A DNA stretch of 64,000 nucleotides from Mycobacterium intermedium. GTDB taxonomy: Bacteria > Actinomycetota > Actinomycetes > Mycobacteriales > Mycobacteriaceae. Location of the stretch: positions 122,392 to 186,391 of the forward strand of contig NZ_MVHT01000001.1 of the NCBI RefSeq assembly GCF_002086275.1, given 5' to 3'. This document shows positions 62,937 to 64,000 of the stretch, piece after piece (the stretch's first letter is position 1; the number at the start of each line of letters is the position of its first letter). Under the pieces are notes generated by a model that saw only the letters and a program-made list of their open reading frames with translations, was not told where the DNA came from and did no database searches. The position numbers and the translations under genes were made by a program.

Positions 62937-64000
62937 TGAACCGCCCCGGTGAGTTCGGAGACTTTCTGATTTGAGACCTCAGCCGGCGGCTGGTCTCCGG
63001 CGTTGAGCGTAGTAGACCGCCTCAAGTTCGGCAGGTGGAATGTCACCGCAGTACTCGTAGAGCCGACGATGATTGAACCAGTCGACCCATTCGGCGGTAG
63101 CCAACTCAACTTCCTCGATGGTGCGCCAGGGCTTGCGGGGTTTGATCAACTCCGTCTTGTACAGCCCATTGATCGTCTCGGCCAGAGCGTTGTCGTAGGA
63201 GCTGCCGACGGCACCGACCGATGGCTGAATGCCTGCCTCGGCGAGCCGTTCGGTGAACCGGATCGAGGTGTACTGTGAGCCTCGATCAGTATGGTGGACA
63301 ACATCTTTCAAATCGAAGATGCCGCCTTGTTGGCGCCTCCAGATGGCGTGCTCGATCGCGTCGAGCACCATCGAGGTCGCCATCGTCGCCGCGACCCGCC
63401 AGCCCAGGATCCGCCGCGCGTAGGCGTCGACGACGAAGGCCACGTAGGCAAACCCCGACCACGTCGACACATAGGTCAGGTCGGCCACCCACAATCGATT
63501 CGGTGCGGGCGGCCCGAATCGGCGGTTCACCAAGTCAGGAGGGCGCGCTGCTGTGGGGTCGGCGATGGTGGTGCGTTTGGTCGTGCCGCGGACCGCTCCG
63601 GACAGGCCGAGTTCGCTCATCAGGCGCTCGACGGTGCAGCGCGCCACCACAATCCCCTCACGGTTGAGCGCCAGCCACACCTTGCGGGCACCATAGACCC
63701 CGTAGTTGGCGGCGTGCACCCGTTGGATCTCGGGCTTGAGGTCCTCGTCACGAACTTCGCGGCGGCTGGGTTCATGTTTGACCTGGTCGTAGTAGGTCGA
63801 TGGGGCGATCGGCACACCCAGCTCGGTCAGCTGTGCGCAGATCGGCTCGACACCCCAGCGCAAACCATCAGGGCCGTCGCGGTGGCCCTGATGATCGGCG
63901 ATGAACTGGGTGATTAATGTGCTGGCCGGTCGGTGAAAGTCGGCCCGGGACGCGGTGACAACCGTTGGGGTTGTTCCGTTTTCCCGGGCCGCTTCCCGAA
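62937..64000 (-). mobile_element. IS3-family insertion sequence (partial)
   Basis: The end at 62937 starts TGAACCGCCCCGGTGAGTTC, the typical terminal inverted repeat start of a mycobacterial IS3 group. The element contains the orfB transposase and continues beyond base 64000, so its other end is not seen. It interrupts the IS481 gene. Confidence 0.82.
62979..63998 (-). CDS. IS3-family transposase OrfB (5' end outside window)
   Basis: An rve-type DDE transposase. HTH_21-like ANYGVYGARKVWLALNREG, then the integrase core: RLWVADLTYVSTWSGFAY (first Asp), VVHHTDRGSQYTS (second Asp), and NALAETINGLYKTELI (Glu), ending PAELEAVYYAQRRRPAAG. The open frame continues past the annotated TTG (63863) to the window edge, with ITQFIADHQGHRDGPDGLRWGVEPIC-like residues (quoted in part: IADHQGHRDGPDGLRW), so the start lies upstream, probably by frameshift from orfA. 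The gene appears intact. Confidence 0.9.
   Translation of the reverse strand, partial: REAARENGTTPTVVTASRADFHRPASTLITQFIADHQGHRDGPDGLRWGVEPICAQLTELGVPIAPSTYYDQVKHEPSRREVRDEDLKPEIQRVHAANYGVYGARKVWLALNREGIVVARCTVERLMSELGLSGAVRGTTKRTTIADPTAARPPDLVNRRFGPPAPNRLWVADLTYVSTWSGFAYVAFVVDAYARRILGWRVAATMATSMVLDAIEHAIWRRQQGGIFDLKDVVHHTDRGSQYTSIRFTERLAEAGIQPSVGAVGSSYDNALAETINGLYKTELIKPRKPWRTIEEVELATAEWVDWFNHRRLYEYCGDIPPAELEAVYYAQRRRPAAG

Noticed and set aside
1..64000. CRISPR arrays, tRNA or rRNA genes
   Set aside because: No regularly spaced direct repeats, cloverleaf sequences or rRNA-like stretches were seen on reading through.

Overview
The window comes from a high-GC actinobacterial chromosome, and the gene content points to Mycobacterium. 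Seen directly: a PE-family protein with a PE-PPE domain, a wax ester synthase/DGAT, several F420-type luciferase-like oxidoreductases, two P450s, two membrane Ser/Thr kinases and two class III cyclase-ATPase proteins. From memory of the M. tuberculosis H37Rv gene order, the middle of the window holds homologues of Rv2280, Rv2287 (yjcE), Rv2291 (sseB), Rv2294 and Rv2296, but rearranged. A group 3b-type [NiFe] hydrogenase and IS/RIT remnants not typical of the M. tuberculosis complex suggest a non-tuberculous species; that is inference.

Layout. 1-5 kb: 3' end of a [NiFe] hydrogenase large subunit, its maturation protease, a flavin/PPOX-like protein, a PfkB-type sugar kinase and an Rv2004c-like kinase fusion. 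A DosR-box-like palindrome lies between the divergent PPOX and pfkB genes, so this looks like a hypoxia/dormancy cluster. 5-7.7 kb: a two-gene unit of a MurI-like racemase and a 648-residue fusion of cysteine-dioxygenase-like cupin, caspase-like domain and SAM methyltransferase. I consider this the strongest candidate for an undescribed system. 8-14.5 kb: a lipoprotein and two large cyclase-ATPase signalling proteins meeting tail to tail. 14.6-28.4 kb: small-molecule metabolism (DoxX, metallo-hydrolase, haloalkane dehalogenase, SDRs, acyl-CoA dehydrogenase-like flavoprotein, PatB-type lyase, LLM oxidoreductase, P450) with a Ser/Thr kinase and a membrane protein.

28.7-47.6 kb: epoxide-hydrolase-like enzyme, M23 lipoprotein, nucleoside phosphorylase-like protein, sulfurtransferase, DUF429 protein, secreted and membrane small proteins, PE-PPE hydrolase, a TetR-P450 operon with a divergent LLM gene, Na+/H+ antiporter, a DUF5685 protein with an extreme Cys/Asp tail, DsbA-like protein, Ser/Thr kinase and two FAD enzymes. 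47.8-57 kb: SNF2 helicase with SWIM finger, a coupled ATP-grasp ligase and beta-lactamase-fold hydrolase (with a possible 31-codon ORF in front), WS/DGAT and AnmK.

57.4-64 kb is a mobile-element graveyard: a lower-GC AIPR-family (abortive infection) gene, two frameshifted tyrosine recombinases that look like a RIT remnant, fragments of IS3, IS110 and IS481 transposases, and an IS3 element that interrupts the IS481 gene and runs off the window.

Two families of palindromic intergenic DNA recur: a structured element at 7963-8022 and 28440-28544, and a long inverted repeat at 15369-15426 and 23921-23984. I saw no tRNA, rRNA or CRISPR array.
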